Source: Planctomycetaceae bacterium
Lineage (GTDB): Bacteria; Planctomycetota; Planctomycetia; Planctomycetales; Planctomycetaceae
Direction of reading: 5' to 3'
Assembly (NCBI GenBank): GCA_029259815.1
Contig: JAJDEJ010000194.1
Coordinates: 1 to 64,000, forward strand
Length of the DNA: 64,000 bases
Shown: positions 26,651 through 36,272 of the stretch, piece by piece
How positions within the stretch are numbered: position 1 is the first letter of the stretch
Layout of the letters: each line of letters opens with the position of its first letter
Program-made: the position numbers and the translations under genes
Notes under the pieces: model-generated
Databases searched by the model: none
Told to the model about the DNA's origin: nothing
What the model saw: the letters and a program-made list of their open reading frames with translations, nothing else

Positions 26651-27607
26651 TCAAACTCCGACGAGTTCTGACTCTTCTATGGGAGCGTCCGTCGTCGTCT
26701 CCAGATTCGTTCCCCTAACCTGGATCACTTCGTCCAGTGCGTGCAGAACGGCTGGATGGTAATCGGCCTCGTGATCGCTTTCCAAGTCCTCCAAAACGTC
26801 TTTCGTTGAGGGAACCGTACTCCCATACACGTTGTGTGTCAGTTGATCGTAGGCACGGACCGTGCGAATAATGCGAGCACCAAAGGGAACCTTGTCACCC
26901 TGCATCTTGGAGGGCTCATCGGTTTGGGTGAGCAACAACGGGAAGGCACCGGTGAGCACCGAACCCAGCGATTCGACCAGTTCTGTGCCGTGGAAGGTGT
27001 GTGGTGCGTTGTCGTAGTCTTCCAGTTCGCCGACGGCCTTTTTGATGACACGGGCGGTGATTTCGAGGTTCTCCATATCCATTAATAGTGCAGCCACGCG
27101 AATGTCATCGATTTCCCGTTCCGAGAGGCGCATCTTCTTAGCGACCGCTTCGCTCAATGCCGAGATCCGCAGGGCTCTCGACTGAAGTTTCGGGTTGGCA
27201 TTCTGCAGATAGCGGGCGAGAACTTCAACCACGCCGACATGAGCTTCACGAGCTTCGAGGGCCTTCGCGGTGCGGTCGTCGCACAGGGTCCCCACGAGAA
27301 GAGAAGTCAGCCCGAGAATGGATCCCCAGACGGTGATCGACAGCCCCACGATGACCGGTGAGGGTAACGCAGTGAAGCCCTGCATGTTGGTCACAATGAC
27401 AATCGACGCGCCCACCACGCTCAGCAGGGCAAGGACTCCTGCCCGATAGCGGCCAAGGAAAAATCCGGCCAGCACCACGGGCAGGTAGAACAAGTTGAGC
27501 ACGATCATCTTGTGCCCGACCGTCTGGTACAGCACACAGGTGATGGTGGCGGTAATCAAGACGAGAAAGATTTCGACCAAACGCTGGTTCTTGTCATTCA
27601 GTTTCAT
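26651..27607 (-). CDS. Membrane protein with degenerate HD-GYP-like domain
   Basis: A 318-residue protein. Residues ~10-115 contain several hydrophobic segments (IFLVLITATITCVLYQTVG; LFYLPVVLAGFFLGRYRAGV). The C-terminal half follows the HD-GYP pattern (RALRISALSEAVAKKM, then AALLMDMENLEI, then FGARIIRTVRAYDQLT) but lacks the metal ligands: the HD dyad is MD, the first His is absent, and the HHE and GYP motifs are replaced by TQTDE and GDKVPFG. Hydrolysis of cyclic-di-GMP is therefore unlikely; a binding or scaffold role is an inference. ATG at 27607 is chosen because GAGGT precedes it; an upstream TTG at 27625 is the alternative. It lies downstream of an intact HD-GYP gene with a short gap. 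Confidence 0.85.
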   Translation of the reverse strand: MKLNDKNQRLVEIFLVLITATITCVLYQTVGHKMIVLNLFYLPVVLAGFFLGRYRAGVLALLSVVGASIVIVTNMQGFTALPSPVIVGLSITVWGSILGLTSLLVGTLCDDRTAKALEAREAHVGVVEVLARYLQNANPKLQSRALRISALSEAVAKKMRLSEREIDDIRVAALLMDMENLEITARVIKKAVGELEDYDNAPHTFHGTELVESLGSVLTGAFPLLLTQTDEPSKMQGDKVPFGARIIRTVRAYDQLTHNVYGSTVPSTKDVLEDLESDHEADYHPAVLHALDEVIQVRGTNLETTTDAPIEESELVGV

Positions 27608-27664
27608 GAACTTGACCTCTGTCAAAGGTTGGTCGGGAGAGGAGTTGTACGGTTGTGGGCTGGT

Positions 27665-28957
27665 CTAATCCACAGCGGAGTCAGTGAGAGCCGGTGTCCG
27701 TCGATCGGCTCCGTTTGTTTCGCCGCGATCACTTGCGGACTTCAATGCGGTGGTCGCCTGCTCTATGGTCTCAGTGAGGAGCAATTCTTGCTCGCTGGTC
27801 AGTTTGTCGGTTTCGAGTCGAGTGATCTCTTCATCGACGGCTTGTGTGGGCGATACAAACTCAGCAAACGGCTCGGCAAACTTCCTGCTGATCTCTCGGA
27901 ATTGCTCGTGAACCGACAAGAATATCTCGATCAGTTGCGGATCAAACTGCTTCCCCGATTCTGCTTGAATGATTTCGACACACTTTTCGTGTGGGTATGG
28001 TTCTTTATAAACGCGACGCGATGCTAATGCGTCGTAGACGTCTGCAATCGAGACGATCCGTGCCGACAGCGGAATCTCCTGCTCGACCAGTCCGACGGGA
28101 TATCCATCGCCATCCCAGCGCTCGTGGTGGCAGAAGGCAATCTCGCGAGCCATCTCCAGGAAGTTTGAATTGCCCAGACGCTGTTCAATCTGGCGGATGC
28201 ACTCGCCGCCAAGCGTCGTGTGAATCTGCATGCGGAAGCGTTCATCGTCGTCAAGCCGAGCGGGCTTCAAGAGCACCGCGTCTTCAACGCCGACCTTGCC
28301 AATGTCATGTAATGCCGAACTGATTCCAATCGTTCTCACGAACGATGGTGTCACAGTTTTTCGGTATTTTGAGTGACGGCGAATCGCCGATGCTAAACGC
28401 GTGGCATACATCGCGATCCGTTCAAGGTGGTGGCCCGTGTCCGGATCGCGTGACTCGGCCAGTTTGGCGAGTCCAAAGATGACCGCGTCGCGTGTTCGCA
28501 CGAGTTCTTTTGCGCGAAGCAAATTCTCCTCATGAGACTCCATCTCCCGCTGTTCGTGTTCGACGTTCATCCGCGTGAGCACCAGGTAGGCCACGATCGA
28601 CTGCAGTCCGCAGATCCAAACAAAACCCAACAATCGGCTGCCCGTCATCGCTCCCAGCAAGCTTTCAGCCGTCAGTGCACCGTCCGACCCTTGTGCCGCT
28701 GTGCCTCCGACTTCACCACTGACGGGAGCGACGTCTTGTGTCGTCTGCCATTTTGCAGACGCGATCATGAATTGGTCCTGCATCCAAAGACCAAACACCA
28801 GGCAAACCGCCTGAGCAGCGATCATCAGCACGACAACGCGAATGTTGCGCGGGAGAGATGGCCAAGTCATGATGGAGGATACTCGACTGATTTCCGCCAA
28901 GAGATTTGTTTGAAGAGAGACACCGAGTTGCGAATGCGTTCGGAGCCACTCGATCAT
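27665..28957 (-). CDS. Membrane-bound HD-GYP phosphodiesterase
   Basis: A 430-residue protein with two hydrophobic segments near the N-terminus (VVLMIAAQAVCLVFGLWM; LLGFVWICGLQSIVAYLVL), then an intact HD-GYP domain: TGHHLERIAMYATRLA, SSALHDIGKVGVEDAVLLKP, CHHERWDGDGYPVGL and ARIVSIADVYDALASRRVYK. Enzymes of this family hydrolyse cyclic-di-GMP. All catalytic motifs are present. The region between the two hydrophobic segments (~70 residues) probably forms a periplasmic sensor. It heads an operon with the degenerate HD-GYP protein. Confidence 0.93.
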   Translation of the reverse strand: MIEWLRTHSQLGVSLQTNLLAEISRVSSIMTWPSLPRNIRVVVLMIAAQAVCLVFGLWMQDQFMIASAKWQTTQDVAPVSGEVGGTAAQGSDGALTAESLLGAMTGSRLLGFVWICGLQSIVAYLVLTRMNVEHEQREMESHEENLLRAKELVRTRDAVIFGLAKLAESRDPDTGHHLERIAMYATRLASAIRRHSKYRKTVTPSFVRTIGISSALHDIGKVGVEDAVLLKPARLDDDERFRMQIHTTLGGECIRQIEQRLGNSNFLEMAREIAFCHHERWDGDGYPVGLVEQEIPLSARIVSIADVYDALASRRVYKEPYPHEKCVEIIQAESGKQFDPQLIEIFLSVHEQFREISRKFAEPFAEFVSPTQAVDEEITRLETDKLTSEQELLLTETIEQATTALKSASDRGETNGADRRTPALTDSAVD

Positions 28958-29327
28958 CCGGCGTTACGTGATAATGATTGGACCGCACCGACACACGCTG
29001 ACATGTGTCGCATGGCACGTCGTCCGTTCATCTGCAGGCACTCTTAAGACGAGTGCCGTGAATGTGGGTGCATGCCTCACAACCCTAGGTCGCACACTGC
29101 CTGTGCGCCTCATTCCGCGTTGCATTTCGGCAATCTGTCAACGACTTGTGACGGTCGTAGCGATCAATCTGACAAAGATCGCTTCGTTTTGCTGCAAGAC
29201 CGGTGAATCCCTGATTGGCACACAAGTCGAGGCTTGCAGTTCCGGCCGATTCTACCGGACATTCTCCGCTTTCCCTCCGCTGGATGGGTGCCTATTATTC
29301 CGCCTCACAACATTCCCTCTGACTGCG
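28958..29327. other. Divergent intergenic region
   Basis: About 370 bases between the HD-GYP gene (minus) and the small plus-strand gene. The frame of the latter is open leftwards to 28968 but the sequence there is not protein-like and no ribosome binding site supports an earlier start. Several TTGGCAC-like words occur, but none has a correctly spaced -12 box. Confidence 0.4.
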
Positions 29328-29711
29328 ATGACACCTGAACCCTTACTTCCCGACCAGACCGAACTCCGCAGGCCTTCACGAGGCATCCGCTGGGAGGACT
29401 CGCGTTTTTGGGTCATCCATCGTCGCCGGGAGTACGGACCCTTCGACTACGAATGGAGTCACGACCTCCGAGGTCTGACGTTGCTCTATCGCGGCAGCAA
29501 GTTCGGTGAGATTTGCAATGGGCAGGAACTGTTCGCAGACCTCAAGGAGTTTCGCCTCCCGTTACTCGTGTCGGAGGTCGCTGCAGTCGCCATTGGCTGT
29601 ATCAGCTACGCCGTACTCCATGGGCTCTCTCTTGCCGAACGAAAGCGGTTGATTTCGTTCCGACTGACGCAACACGGATACAGCGAATTCGTGCAGACGT
29701 CTCATTCGTGA
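29328..29711 (+). CDS. Small conserved-looking protein, unknown function
   Basis: A 127-residue soluble protein (MTPEPLLPDQTELRRPSRGI...). It has an aromatic, basic core (WVIHRRREYGPFDYEWSHDL, then LRGLTLLYRGSKFGEICNG, ELFADLKEFRLPL) and an amphipathic C-terminal half. I associate this composition and core with a small planctomycete protein family of unknown function, from memory and without a search. ATG 29328 is chosen because the conserved-looking part starts there. No operon partner is evident. Confidence 0.7.
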   Translation: MTPEPLLPDQTELRRPSRGIRWEDSRFWVIHRRREYGPFDYEWSHDLRGLTLLYRGSKFGEICNGQELFADLKEFRLPLLVSEVAAVAIGCISYAVLHGLSLAERKRLISFRLTQHGYSEFVQTSHS

Positions 29712-30083
29712 CGACTCCCCATCTTGGACAGCCGCTGCCATCGAGAGATGCACTCTTGCTTGATGGCGCAACAAATCCTCTAGGGTGACAGCTGGCTTTC
29801 GCCTGCCAGACAACTGTTTTTACCGCCAGGCATTGCACCGTAATACATTACTAAAAAAGAGCTTACGACTCGGTAGCCACCTCGTTGTCAACGACGCACG
29901 CGGGTTGGCACCGTCCTTGCAGAGTCTGTCTAGGTCGATATGCCCAGTTTGTGATAACGTTCCGCCCTTCGCAGGGCGGGCTAAGGCCCTTGACCTTGCT
30001 TGGTAGACACGGATTCTCCTGAGCGAAGACGTGCAACTGCCAGACAGGTCGATTGGGCCACATTCTCTCAAAGGAGTTGAGGG
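29712..30083. other. Intergenic region upstream of the PQQ giant
   Basis: About 370 bases without a gene. It contains a 13-bp palindrome TCGTTGTCAACGA (29882-29894), the sigma-54-like element (29905-29921), a hairpin CCGCCCT/AGGGCGG (29962-29979) and the ribosome binding site AAGGAG at 30071-30076. Confidence 0.5.
29905..29921 (+). promoter_or_regulatory. Near-consensus sigma-54 promoter upstream of the PQQ giant
   Basis: The 17 bases TTGGCACCGTCCTTGCA match the sigma-54 -24/-12 consensus (TTGGCACG-N4-TTGCA) at all but one position. The invariant GG (29907-29908) and GC (29919-29920) are 12 bases apart. A start near 29932 gives a ~150-base leader before the ATG at 30084. A 13-bp palindrome ends ten bases upstream. 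Confidence 0.65.
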
Positions 30084-33000
30084 ATGGCCAAGCGAGACTG
30101 CCAGGGATGGCATGCAAGCTTAATGTGTCGGATTGCGACGGTAGGATTCCTCTTCTGCCTGGGACCGCCCGGTCTCCAAGCCGATGAACCACCAGATCGT
30201 GGCAGCGGTTCGCCCCCTCCCCCGCCGACCGTCCATCGCAAGACCGCTCCTTCCTCGAACGGAGAATTGACAAGCGGCGATCTCCCACCCGACCTGTCCC
30301 AACTCTCCGCGCAGCGGACTGCTCTCAACCCCCTCCTGGTCCGCGACCGCAGACACCGCTTGCTTCTCACCCGCGGGACGATGGCCCTTCGAGACGGACG
30401 CTCACTTGACGGAATCTCTTATCTTCAAGCCCTGCTCGATACTGCGCAGGACGCCTTCTTCTGGACCGACGACGGTCTGCAACCGCGCGGAGCCCGGACT
30501 GATGTGATTCGCAGGGTCCAATCGTCACCCGACAGCGTGCGACGAGACTACGAACGACTCCACGGTGCAGTGGCACGCGATCTACTGATGCGTTACAGCG
30601 AGTCGCGTGATGCACGAATCCTTGTCGAATTGATTCGACGCTTCGGTCACACGGAGGCAGCCCGCGAAGCTGCGATTCAGCAATTGTTCCTTTCGCATGA
30701 CACGGGTCGCGAAATGCAATCTCATGAATGGGCGAGGTTCCTTAAAGCAGACCCGTTCCATTGGAATCGTCTCCCCTCTCCGGTCAGGACAATCGTTGCC
30801 CAACACTTGTCGGACAGAGCCTCTCAGGATGTGTCGCTTGTTCAATGGCATCAGCGCGACAATTCTCAGGTCACTCACTTTGTGAGTCATCGGCCACACA
30901 ATGAGATCTCTGACGAAACACTCACCCCCTACCCGATCCCACTCTGGACGGCCCGCCTCGACGCTAATCTGTCTCCTGCGGCGATCGAACTGAAGAACGG
31001 CACGTCGGACGTCCTTGACAACGCGGGGGCCGACGTTGCTCAGATCATTCGCGACTCCTATGACGCTTGGCTCACTCACCGCACGGACTACAACCTGCCG
31101 ATCGCATCGGTCAACGAAGCCATCGTGGCAGACGATGTGCTGATCGTTCGTGATTTCACACATGTCCGGGCAGTGAGCCTCCCGACCGGCCGCGAGCAGT
31201 GGAAATTTGCGTGTGAGTCCTCGTTGGCAGCCGTCGCTGGCCGTTCGATCGAGCAACCCGGCCGCGGACATCAAGGAGGCGTCCTCGACTTTCATGCACA
31301 TTTCTCAGGTAACTCGGTGTTGGGTCGACTGGCCACCGACGGACGCCGCGTGTTTGTGCTCGACAAGTGCACACTACGGTCTCAGGGTCCCGATCAACTC
31401 GTCGCTCTTCCAGTGAAGCGTCATTCGCCAAAGGGTCCGACAACAACGGACGAAGAACATCTGGTCGCCCCCCTGTGGACGCGGGGCACTCTCTCGGGCG
31501 TTGAACAGGACGAGTTGGCAAAGCATACGTTTCTCGGATGTCCGCTTTGCGTCGATGACCGTCTCTACGTGCTGGCCGAATTCGAACAACAGATCAGCCT
31601 GTTCACCCTGGAGGCCGCAACCGGACGAACAATCTGGAAACAAGGAATCGCTCTGGTTGAGAAGCCGGTCGCTGACGATTCGCTGCGACAGCGAACCGCT
31701 TGCACGCCGCTGTATCATAACGGCCTCATCTGCTGCCCGACCGAAGTCGGGATCGTCGTGGGAGTGGAAGCACTCACCGGACGTCTCGAGTGGGTCTACG
31801 ACCATATGGATGAGGAACAGCGCCACAACTCGGGTCGGTGGGCCTTCAGCAACGGACGGCATGCGGACCGATCACTTCTGCCGAATCACACTTACTTGCA
31901 CCACGGTCGTCTCTTGTACCTCCCCTCACGATCTCGAGATGTTCATTGCCTTAATGCGGAGACAGGTCAAGTTGTCTGGAGACAACCGCGGCACGATGCT
32001 CACGCTATTGGTGGAGTGACGGAGTCATCCGTCCTTTTACTGGGCAACCGGAAGTGTATCGCTCTCAACGTAGCCGATGGACACCAGCGTTGGCAAACTT
32101 CGACACCCGAGCCGGCTGGCACAGGGATCGTCGCGGGGGACCGGTATCTTCTCCCGACGACAAATGGACCTTGTTTGTCGATCAACACGCAGGACGGACA
32201 GATCGAAGGTCAACGCTTCGCCAGGCTGTTGCATCGGCTTTCAGTGAACCATCAGACACCCGCCGGAAACCTGCTCGCTCATGACAACTTGATCATTGCG
32301 ACCACTCCGCTCACAGTCCACGTCTACCCGCAAGCCCGGCATCGTTTGGCACAGATAAATGCTGCCGCGAGTCGCGGAACCCTATCACCTGCGGATCGTT
32401 TGTTGCATGCGGAATTGCTGATGACGGTTGGAGATCCCAAATCTGCCGGTGAGGTGCTCCAGCAACTTCTCTCGATCGATCCCCCTGATGACATTCGACG
32501 GCACTCCGAGCAACTGTGGCGGGAAGTACTGTATTCCCAACTGGAAGAATCTGAAGATCCCTTCCCGACTCTGCACCGCCTCACCGCGATGGCACGCACG
32601 GACGACGAACGGCTGCGGCTGCAGCTGAGTCGATTGTCGGTTTCACTCCGATGCGACGACGCGGCGATGTTGACCGACACTCTCGATGAATTTCAGACCT
32701 TACCCAGCGGATCGCTCATTTCTCTGAACGGCGAGGAGGACTACATCGTCTCAGCGGAATACTGCTTCCGTGATCGACTCGCAACGCTGCAAGACGATGA
32801 GCAACCCCTGCTGAGTGAAGCGGTCGCCACATACATGATTCGTGAATCTCGAAAACTCACACAGTCGATGAACGCTATGCGTTTGGAGCGATTCGTGTCT
32901 TTGTTCGCAGACTGGCCGCAGACGGGCCACGCTCAGTCATTACTCGCTGAGCGTTGGATTGCCACTGGTCGACGCCAGGAAGCTGAGCTGCTGTTGTTGT

Positions 33001-34823
33001 CACGCCGTAACGACGATCTCTCCGGGACAGCCGAGCCCGTGAATCGCCTGTTGGCAGGGCTGTATGTCGACCAGGGACTGATGCGGGAAGCAGAACAACA
33101 GCGATTGAAAGTCTCCCGTCACGTCGCATCCGTACCTGTCTGGAAACACCGACTCGCCAGCCTTGGGCGAGACACGGAGGCACTGTCGTTACGGCTGTCG
33201 AAACCGGTCAGTCATCAGCCGACGGATCTCCTTCGCACGGCAAGTGCCTCGCTGACTCCAACCAGTACTTATCAGATCACCGAGCACGGATGCATTGGAA
33301 CTTGTTCGCAGGGTGAACAATGCAGTTGCCAACGTGCCAGAAGACTCCGCGATTCCGATGGACTCCGTCGTGTCTTCGTGCCTCAGCTCTCCGGCAGCAT
33401 CGTCGTGTTCGATCAAGGCATCAACAAGAGCAAACGGACACACAGTCGCCTCATGCTCGTTGATCGAGACACAGGCATCTCTCAGGGCCAGATCGACGTG
33501 CCGACGGCCTATTGGCAGCTGCCTCGTCCAACCGCCGTCGATACCGGCCACATGATGATCATCAGCAAAGAGGCGGTCCATGGGATCTCGCTCCTGGAAG
33601 CCAAAACCATGTGGTCCGTCGTTCCTGAAACATCCGGACGAAAGACTGAGAATGTCAAAATCGGACCAATTGGCAGCGACTATTGCGTCCTGCAAACGTC
33701 CCGAGAGTTGCGAGTCGTGCATCCAGCGAACGGACGAACCCTGTGGAAACGGACACATCTCCCGCCCGGGATCGGACTGCAGGGCAACGAATCGACCGGC
33801 ATCATTGGCGATTCGCAAACGCTGTGTGTCTTCAACGCAGATCAGACGTCGTACACCCTGTATCACACCCAGTCGGGTCGTCAGATTCGTCAGGGAACGC
33901 GACGACTCGCTTCCGGAGCCAATCGTCGAGACCGCAGGGCGGTTGGGCGGCGCCTCGTAGAAGTCGTCACCGATGCGACAGGCTGCCGACTTTGTATCTG
34001 GGACAGTCACGACGACAGACTGACGAACGACATTCCATTGACAGAACGACTCGTCACCCCCCTTCCGGGTGAAGAAGACTTCGCCTGTGTGACCTCTGAT
34101 GGACGTCTGCAGATCGTCCACGCGGCGAACGGACAACTGCTGCTCGACGTGCCACTTGAGGAGCGCGGCATGGCGAACGCAGAGTCCTCCCCTTCAAATC
34201 TGCTCGTTCCCTCTGCCTTGATCGCCTTTGCGGACCGCGACAGATTCTACATCAACCTCACCACTGAATCGGACAAGACAGAGTTGAGTGTGACGGCACC
34301 GACCGATGAATTCGATGTCCCTCATGTTCGCGTCCGTGGGAGATTACTGGCAATCGACCGCTACGACGGACGACGACTCTGGGATCGCACCGTGCCTGAC
34401 GCCTGCCTGCCGATCCAGCCGGAGGCAACACCAGCAGTGTTGACACTCATCAGCCGTACGACCGACGACCGGACAAATCGCAACCGGGCGCACAACTCGA
34501 CCACGACGTCACTGATGGTCGAGGTCCTGGACCCCACAACGGGCGTGACCCTTGCCCGCCGCGGACAACTCATCCGGTCGCGTGTCGTAGGCTACCGCTG
34601 TTCCTCCATTCCGGAGGTCGAGAGTGCACGCGAGGGACAAGGTGACAAGGTGACAAGCAGAGACTCGAAGAGTCGATCTCCCCATGTATCTTCGTCTGCG
34701 TTGAATTCTAAGGTCGCAAGCTTGATCGGACTGGACTCACTGATTGATATCCAAGTTCACTCTCCCGACACAGGGCAACCTATTCGTGTTGCCGCTGACG
34801 ATGCGATCACCGTCGATCGTTAA
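30084..34823 (+). CDS. Giant exported PQQ-binding-like beta-propeller protein
   Basis: A 1579-residue protein with an N-terminal hydrophobic signal (MCRIATVGFLFCLGPPGLQA). After a proline-rich linker comes a helical region, then PQQ-propeller blades: RAVSLPTGREQWKFACESSL, FTLEAATGRTIWKQG, CLNAETGQVVWRQPRHDAHA, ALNVADGHQRWQT. A helical, tetratricopeptide-like segment follows (~735-1060), then a second propeller-like half (VVHPANGRTLWKRTH, RLLAIDRYDGRRLWDRTVPD). Such proteins usually act as scaffolds or binding modules outside the cytoplasm; no PQQ-dehydrogenase motif is evident. AAGGAG lies eight bases before the ATG. Residues ~1518-1525 come from an inserted GACAAGG repeat. Confidence 0.9.
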   Translation: MAKRDCQGWHASLMCRIATVGFLFCLGPPGLQADEPPDRGSGSPPPPPTVHRKTAPSSNGELTSGDLPPDLSQLSAQRTALNPLLVRDRRHRLLLTRGTMALRDGRSLDGISYLQALLDTAQDAFFWTDDGLQPRGARTDVIRRVQSSPDSVRRDYERLHGAVARDLLMRYSESRDARILVELIRRFGHTEAAREAAIQQLFLSHDTGREMQSHEWARFLKADPFHWNRLPSPVRTIVAQHLSDRASQDVSLVQWHQRDNSQVTHFVSHRPHNEISDETLTPYPIPLWTARLDANLSPAAIELKNGTSDVLDNAGADVAQIIRDSYDAWLTHRTDYNLPIASVNEAIVADDVLIVRDFTHVRAVSLPTGREQWKFACESSLAAVAGRSIEQPGRGHQGGVLDFHAHFSGNSVLGRLATDGRRVFVLDKCTLRSQGPDQLVALPVKRHSPKGPTTTDEEHLVAPLWTRGTLSGVEQDELAKHTFLGCPLCVDDRLYVLAEFEQQISLFTLEAATGRTIWKQGIALVEKPVADDSLRQRTACTPLYHNGLICCPTEVGIVVGVEALTGRLEWVYDHMDEEQRHNSGRWAFSNGRHADRSLLPNHTYLHHGRLLYLPSRSRDVHCLNAETGQVVWRQPRHDAHAIGGVTESSVLLLGNRKCIALNVADGHQRWQTSTPEPAGTGIVAGDRYLLPTTNGPCLSINTQDGQIEGQRFARLLHRLSVNHQTPAGNLLAHDNLIIATTPLTVHVYPQARHRLAQINAAASRGTLSPADRLLHAELLMTVGDPKSAGEVLQQLLSIDPPDDIRRHSEQLWREVLYSQLEESEDPFPTLHRLTAMARTDDERLRLQLSRLSVSLRCDDAAMLTDTLDEFQTLPSGSLISLNGEEDYIVSAEYCFRDRLATLQDDEQPLLSEAVATYMIRESRKLTQSMNAMRLERFVSLFADWPQTGHAQSLLAERWIATGRRQEAELLLLSRRNDDLSGTAEPVNRLLAGLYVDQGLMREAEQQRLKVSRHVASVPVWKHRLASLGRDTEALSLRLSKPVSHQPTDLLRTASASLTPTSTYQITEHGCIGTCSQGEQCSCQRARRLRDSDGLRRVFVPQLSGSIVVFDQGINKSKRTHSRLMLVDRDTGISQGQIDVPTAYWQLPRPTAVDTGHMMIISKEAVHGISLLEAKTMWSVVPETSGRKTENVKIGPIGSDYCVLQTSRELRVVHPANGRTLWKRTHLPPGIGLQGNESTGIIGDSQTLCVFNADQTSYTLYHTQSGRQIRQGTRRLASGANRRDRRAVGRRLVEVVTDATGCRLCIWDSHDDRLTNDIPLTERLVTPLPGEEDFACVTSDGRLQIVHAANGQLLLDVPLEERGMANAESSPSNLLVPSALIAFADRDRFYINLTTESDKTELSVTAPTDEFDVPHVRVRGRLLAIDRYDGRRLWDRTVPDACLPIQPEATPAVLTLISRTTDDRTNRNRAHNSTTTSLMVEVLDPTTGVTLARRGQLIRSRVVGYRCSSIPEVESAREGQGDKVTSRDSKSRSPHVSSSALNSKVASLIGLDSLIDIQVHSPDTGQPIRVAADDAITVDR
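34634..34657 (+). repeat. GACAAGGT tandem inserted in the PQQ giant
   Basis: GGGACAAGGTGACAAGGTGA continues as CAAG: an 8-base unit repeated almost three times, encoding GQGDKVTS in a charged linker near the C-terminus. The unit resembles the GACAAGA-type tandem found inside purL. Confidence 0.6.
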
Positions 34824-34904
34824 TGGGACGCCAGTATCGCAGTGGCTGATGACTGAGCCGACTGCCGAATGCCTGGCATTTTCAAGTGCTGAATGATCGA
34901 CCCG

Positions 34905-36254
34905 TCATGAATCGGCTTTGGTCGTTGCCGTGTCCGCAGGCATCACAATGGCCCGTACACGAACTTCAATCGTTGGCGTGAGCGGATGGTTGGTCTTCAG
35001 GACAAACGTCTCATCAATTAACCCCTCGTGAAGTGGCAAGACGTCGAGTTGCAGACTTTGATGTGTCCGCGATGCATCATCATCCAGCGAGATCATGAGT
35101 TCCAGATCGGTGGACTTCAGATTCCAGACTCGTCGGTCGGCTTGAATCACAGACGAGGTTTCCACATCACTGGGCAGCTCTTTACCGATTCGCCCCGCTC
35201 CTGTTGTCCGACTCTGGGAGACGCTGTTAATCGTGAAGGCTCGGTCATCACTTGCTGAGAGCATGATTCGCCGAGTTCGTGATTCGCCAGCCGTGATGCT
35301 CCCCCAGTGCACGACGGTCGGGCCGACAATTCCCGGCTGCGCTCTCACCACGAACCGACCATGTGCTGCGACCGTTTCGCCGTTATTTGCCTCGAATGAT
35401 GCTTTTATCCGATGCACGCCGACAGCGTGTCTCATCGCCTGGGGACTCATCGGTCCTTCCGAATCCCCAACTTCCAACGGAGTGACCTTGAGTCGGACTT
35501 CTTGATTCTCTGAATCAGCTTCGAGGGCTGGGCCAACAACTGACAATGGTGTTGCGGAGAATTGGACTGCGGTCTGCCAGGTCTGCTGCCACAGACCCAC
35601 ATCGACCTCACGCGGCTCTTCACTGACGACAGGACGCGTATAACCCCAACCTGTCGGAAGTCCCTTCAGGCTTGGAACAGGAGTGTCGCTCTTTTCCCCG
35701 CGCCAAGTGCGCCGAATGGTCAGATCATGTCGCAGTGCCGAGGAGGAACGCGTTCCTGGCTGCGTAGAATCTGGTGGAATCGACGTGACGATTGCATCCG
35801 GCTCAAGACGAACATCAGCATAGACTCGCACTTTCAGAGAGAGTTTCAGTTCCTGCTTCTGTCCGTCAATACTGGCCAGTCGGACGACCCAGGAATTCTC
35901 GGCTGCCTTGCTGGGAGGAGCGACTTCAAACCTCAAGACCCGGCTGGAGGATGGCTCGAGAGTCATCGGAACGTGAAGCTCCAACGGAGCATCGTCCAGC
36001 CTCACTCCATAACAGGAGCAACTCTTGCCAACGAGTGTAATTGTCTGCGGAGTGCTGGAACGGTTCTCCAACAGGAAGTCTGCGTCAAGCAACTCCGCTG
36101 GAACATCAGCCTGCTGGACCTCACTGAGCAGTAAAGCGTGCGAAATCCGATTCGGATTGGTCACATGAATCGGGAACTGGGGCGCCTGCGAGTCAGGCTG
36201 GCAGCCCGATCCCAGCAATACAAATCCCAGAGTCGCCCAGAGACATTTGACCAA
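34905..36254 (-). CDS. DUF1573-like lipoprotein
   Basis: A 449-residue predicted lipoprotein: the lipobox LLGSGC ends at Cys18, so the mature protein is anchored by its N-terminus. A DUF1573-like immunoglobulin-type beta domain follows, with the typical FLLENRSSTPQTITLVGKSC and an adjacent second Cys (SCSCYG). A second beta-sandwich repeat lies at ~330-440 (VVHWGSITAGESRTRRIML; FVLKTNHPLTPTIEVRV). The apparent start is TTG at 36254; a stop codon two codons upstream excludes a longer protein in frame. It is the last gene of a three-gene exported cluster, 18 bases after the Cys-rich gene. Function is unknown. Confidence 0.85.
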   Translation of the reverse strand: MVKCLWATLGFVLLGSGCQPDSQAPQFPIHVTNPNRISHALLLSEVQQADVPAELLDADFLLENRSSTPQTITLVGKSCSCYGVRLDDAPLELHVPMTLEPSSSRVLRFEVAPPSKAAENSWVVRLASIDGQKQELKLSLKVRVYADVRLEPDAIVTSIPPDSTQPGTRSSSALRHDLTIRRTWRGEKSDTPVPSLKGLPTGWGYTRPVVSEEPREVDVGLWQQTWQTAVQFSATPLSVVGPALEADSENQEVRLKVTPLEVGDSEGPMSPQAMRHAVGVHRIKASFEANNGETVAAHGRFVVRAQPGIVGPTVVHWGSITAGESRTRRIMLSASDDRAFTINSVSQSRTTGAGRIGKELPSDVETSSVIQADRRVWNLKSTDLELMISLDDDASRTHQSLQLDVLPLHEGLIDETFVLKTNHPLTPTIEVRVRAIVMPADTATTKADS

Positions 36255-36272
36255 AAATTACACCAAGACAAA

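Noticed and set aside
28968-29327. Upstream extension of the small plus-strand protein
   Set aside because: The sequence before ATG 29328 is not protein-like and no ribosome binding site supports an earlier start.
33189-34136. 315-codon minus-strand frame inside the PQQ giant
   Set aside because: The plus-strand propeller repeats explain the sequence; no signal or family match on the minus strand.
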